From a virus, in the IMG/VR virus record IMGVR_UViG_3300017952_000118, positions 1 through 22,114 of that record: a stretch of DNA of 22,114 nucleotides, one strand, 5' to 3'. The stretch's first letter is position 1. Each line of letters begins with the position of its first letter. Positions 20,452 to 22,114 of this stretch are shown one piece after another. The notes under the pieces were generated by a model. That model was given only the letters and a program-made list of their open reading frames with translations, ran no database searches and had not been told where the DNA came from. Position numbers and translations under genes: made by a program.

Positions 20452-22114
20452 CCCAATCCTTCGGTAAATCTTGCGTTTTCATATATTCGCAACGCTCTAT
20501 CCACATATCATAATAGTTATCCATTTTACCATCAAACTCACCTTTTAAATCATTACAGAATTTTATAGCCATATCAAATTGTTGTGATCTATATAACTCA
20601 TGCATCTTATTATGTGTATCTTGTCTTGAGGGCCAATCTGTATTATGCCATGCCCAAAACCATGTATCTAAAACTGTATAAATCCCTATACCAACACTCT
20701 TACCTTTTACTGCAAGATCATCAATCTTAAGGAAAAAGAAATCCTCCTCACATTGTTTTACAGTAGATTCACCAACTAATAATAAGCAACCATACTCTTT
20801 GCATTTAGATTCTATTCTTGCTGCTGTGCTAACTGCATCTCCTAAAACATCATATGAATGCCTGCTTGTACTTCCCATTTCTCCAAGGTAACCCAAGCCA
20901 CTATTAATTCCAGCACCCATACCAATCGGAGGTCTACCTTCGGCTGTGATTTTTTCATTAAACCTCTCCACTGCCTTTAACATATTGAGTCCAGTTTGGA
21001 CTGCGCTCTTTGGATGATTTGGGTCATCATTTGGAGCATTATGGACATGCATACTAGCATCACCAATATACTTTATAATCATACCATCTGCATTCAATAC
21101 TGGTTGTGTAATAGCATCCATATATTCGTTCATGAGTTTAGTTAATCCCTTTACATCATCACCAAAGGATTCTCCCAATGGGGTAAATCCTCTTAGGTCA
21201 GAGAAGCATATAGAAATTTCCCTTTTCATACCGTCTTTAATTAATGATGGATTTTCTTGTAACATACGAACGACTGTTGGAGAGCAATATCCTGCAAACT
21301 GTTTTTGTATTTCTTGTCTAAGTTTAAATTGAACCCAGAAGTTATTAAATGAAGCAGATGCGAATGATATTATAAATATTAGTATGACTATAGTTGGGGA
21401 AAGAAGTATTCCAAAGTTAGTCCAAGAATACCAGAATCCTCCTAAAACACCAGAAGATAAAGATATAAAGGTAATTAATGATGCCCAAAGTGGAAGATAA
21501 TATACACCCAATACAATCAAAAGAGATCCAATTAGAGTTAGACCTATTTCCAATAGAGATCCATATATCGGACGAGAAATTGATTGATCCGATAATATTG
21601 TCTGCAGAGACATTGCCTGAAGATGATGAGCTGGAAGAAGACCAACCGGTGTTGCTATCTGAGAAGCTACCCCACTTGCAGTTAGACCTACAATTATAGT
21701 TTTACCTTGTAGGTTAGGAAGAGTATCAACCCCATACTCATATCTTTCAAATTCATAATTGGTATTTAACCATATAGATCCATTTGCATCTGTAGGTATT
21801 TGAAATGGTCTCAATATAATTTCTTCGATTCCTAAATCATTTACCTTAATCGTATATGATGGTTTCTCGTTTAATATTCTGATTGTCTCTAAAGAAAATG
21901 ATGGATATAATTCATTATTAATCTGAGATAGAAGAGGAATCCTTCTTGTAACACCATCAACTTCTGGCATACCATTTATTAATCCCACACCCCAAGCCTG
22001 TTCTTCGATTATAGGAATATTTGTTACGAGTCCATTATATCGTATTGCCCAATCAAGAGGATCACCAGTACCAAACACAGCGGTACCTACATAAGGAGCC
22101 TTTTCACTTCTTCC
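20423..22114 (-). CDS. CHASE2-type membrane class III nucleotide cyclase (partial at right edge)
   Basis: The frame is open to the window edge; 563 residues are seen and the start lies outside. Numbering here begins at the codon at 22078. Residues 1-165 are the C-terminal part of a CHASE2 extracellular sensor (AWGVGLINGMPEVDGVTRR and LQGKTIIVGLTASGVASQ). Three membrane helices follow (about 173-245). The cyclase domain spans about 285-470: metal Asp294 (ICFSDLRGFT) and Asp340 (KYIGDASM), base-selecting Lys336 and Asp410 (SYDVLGDAV), catalytic Arg421 (AARIE). Lys and Asp predict ATP as substrate. The usual Asn four residues before the Arg is Ser417. A helical tail ending DWDGVFIATTK is typical of CHASE2 cyclases. 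It probably makes cAMP in response to a periplasmic signal. Confidence 0.9.
   Translation of the reverse strand, partial: GRSEKAPYVGTAVFGTGDPLDWAIRYNGLVTNIPIIEEQAWGVGLINGMPEVDGVTRRIPLLSQINNELYPSFSLETIRILNEKPSYTIKVNDLGIEEIILRPFQIPTDANGSIWLNTNYEFERYEYGVDTLPNLQGKTIIVGLTASGVASQIATPVGLLPAHHLQAMSLQTILSDQSISRPIYGSLLEIGLTLIGSLLIVLGVYYLPLWASLITFISLSSGVLGGFWYSWTNFGILLSPTIVILIFIISFASASFNNFWVQFKLRQEIQKQFAGYCSPTVVRMLQENPSLIKDGMKREISICFSDLRGFTPLGESFGDDVKGLTKLMNEYMDAITQPVLNADGMIIKYIGDASMHVHNAPNDDPNHPKSAVQTGLNMLKAVERFNEKITAEGRPPIGMGAGINSGLGYLGEMGSTSRHSYDVLGDAVSTAARIESKCKEYGCLLLVGESTVKQCEEDFFFLKIDDLAVKGKSVGIGIYTVLDTWFWAWHNTDWPSRQDTHNKMHELYRSQQFDMAIKFCNDLKGEFDGKMDNYYDMWIERCEYMKTQDLPKDWDGVFIATTK

Noticed and set aside
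1-22114. CRISPR array, tRNA or insertion sequence
   Set aside because: No regularly spaced repeats with unique spacers, no cloverleaf and no transposase frame were seen on either strand.

Overview
The window is a stretch of a tailed phage genome of the T4-like (contractile-tail myovirus) type. It is AT-rich, has almost no non-coding DNA, and resembles the marine T4-like phages (cyanophage or pelagiphage style) more than the enteric ones. The evidence is a set of recognisable T4-type proteins: baseplate wedge gp6, gp25 and gp53, hub gp27 and gp5, tube cap gp48, head completion gp4, tube protein gp19, hub gp26, ssDNA-binding gp32, helicase loader gp59 and late-transcription factor gp33. T4-type late promoter boxes (TATAAATA) are also present. 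The host cannot be read from the sequence. The early promoters are ordinary sigma70-type, which fits a proteobacterial host but does not prove one.

Layout. Positions 1-7943 (minus strand) are a late baseplate operon read right to left: gp48, gp53, gp27, gp5, an unassigned structural protein, gp25, gp6, and a gp7-position structural protein cut by the left edge. Positions 7988-12903 (plus strand) are a divergent late block: gp4, a conserved morphogenesis protein, a gp19-type tube protein, gp26 with a probable -1 frameshift extension, an EF-hand membrane protein and a repeat-rich tape-measure candidate. The two blocks diverge from back-to-back late promoters at 7954-7988. A terminator at 12902-12930 closes the plus block. 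From there to the right edge everything is on the minus strand. This includes a small secreted or lipoprotein-like gene with a second probable -1 frameshift signal, the replication/late-transcription group gp32-gp59-gp33 with a conserved 387-aa protein, and a cassette of about twelve small early genes (16484-19801). The last region (19933 to the right edge) holds a secreted small protein overlapping a large CHASE2-type class III nucleotide cyclase that runs off the window.

How it works together. The left and middle blocks build the baseplate, hub, tube and tail ruler late in infection. Gp33 (with gp55, not in the window) would activate the TATAAATA promoters. Gp32 and gp59 serve replication and recombination. 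The small-gene cassette is driven by a family of near-identical early promoters, with TTTACA or TTTACT preceded by a G-rich run and exactly 17 bp from TATAAT or TAGAAT.

The most notable things are: (1) a membrane nucleotide cyclase with a sensor domain in a phage; (2) two complete -1 frameshift signals (slippery heptamer, 7-8 nt spacer, hairpin), one joining gp26 to the protein before the tape measure and one in a small exported protein; (3) an in-frame TAG in a phage metallopeptidase exactly where the coding sense continues; (4) promoters that abut start codons and predict leaderless mRNAs.
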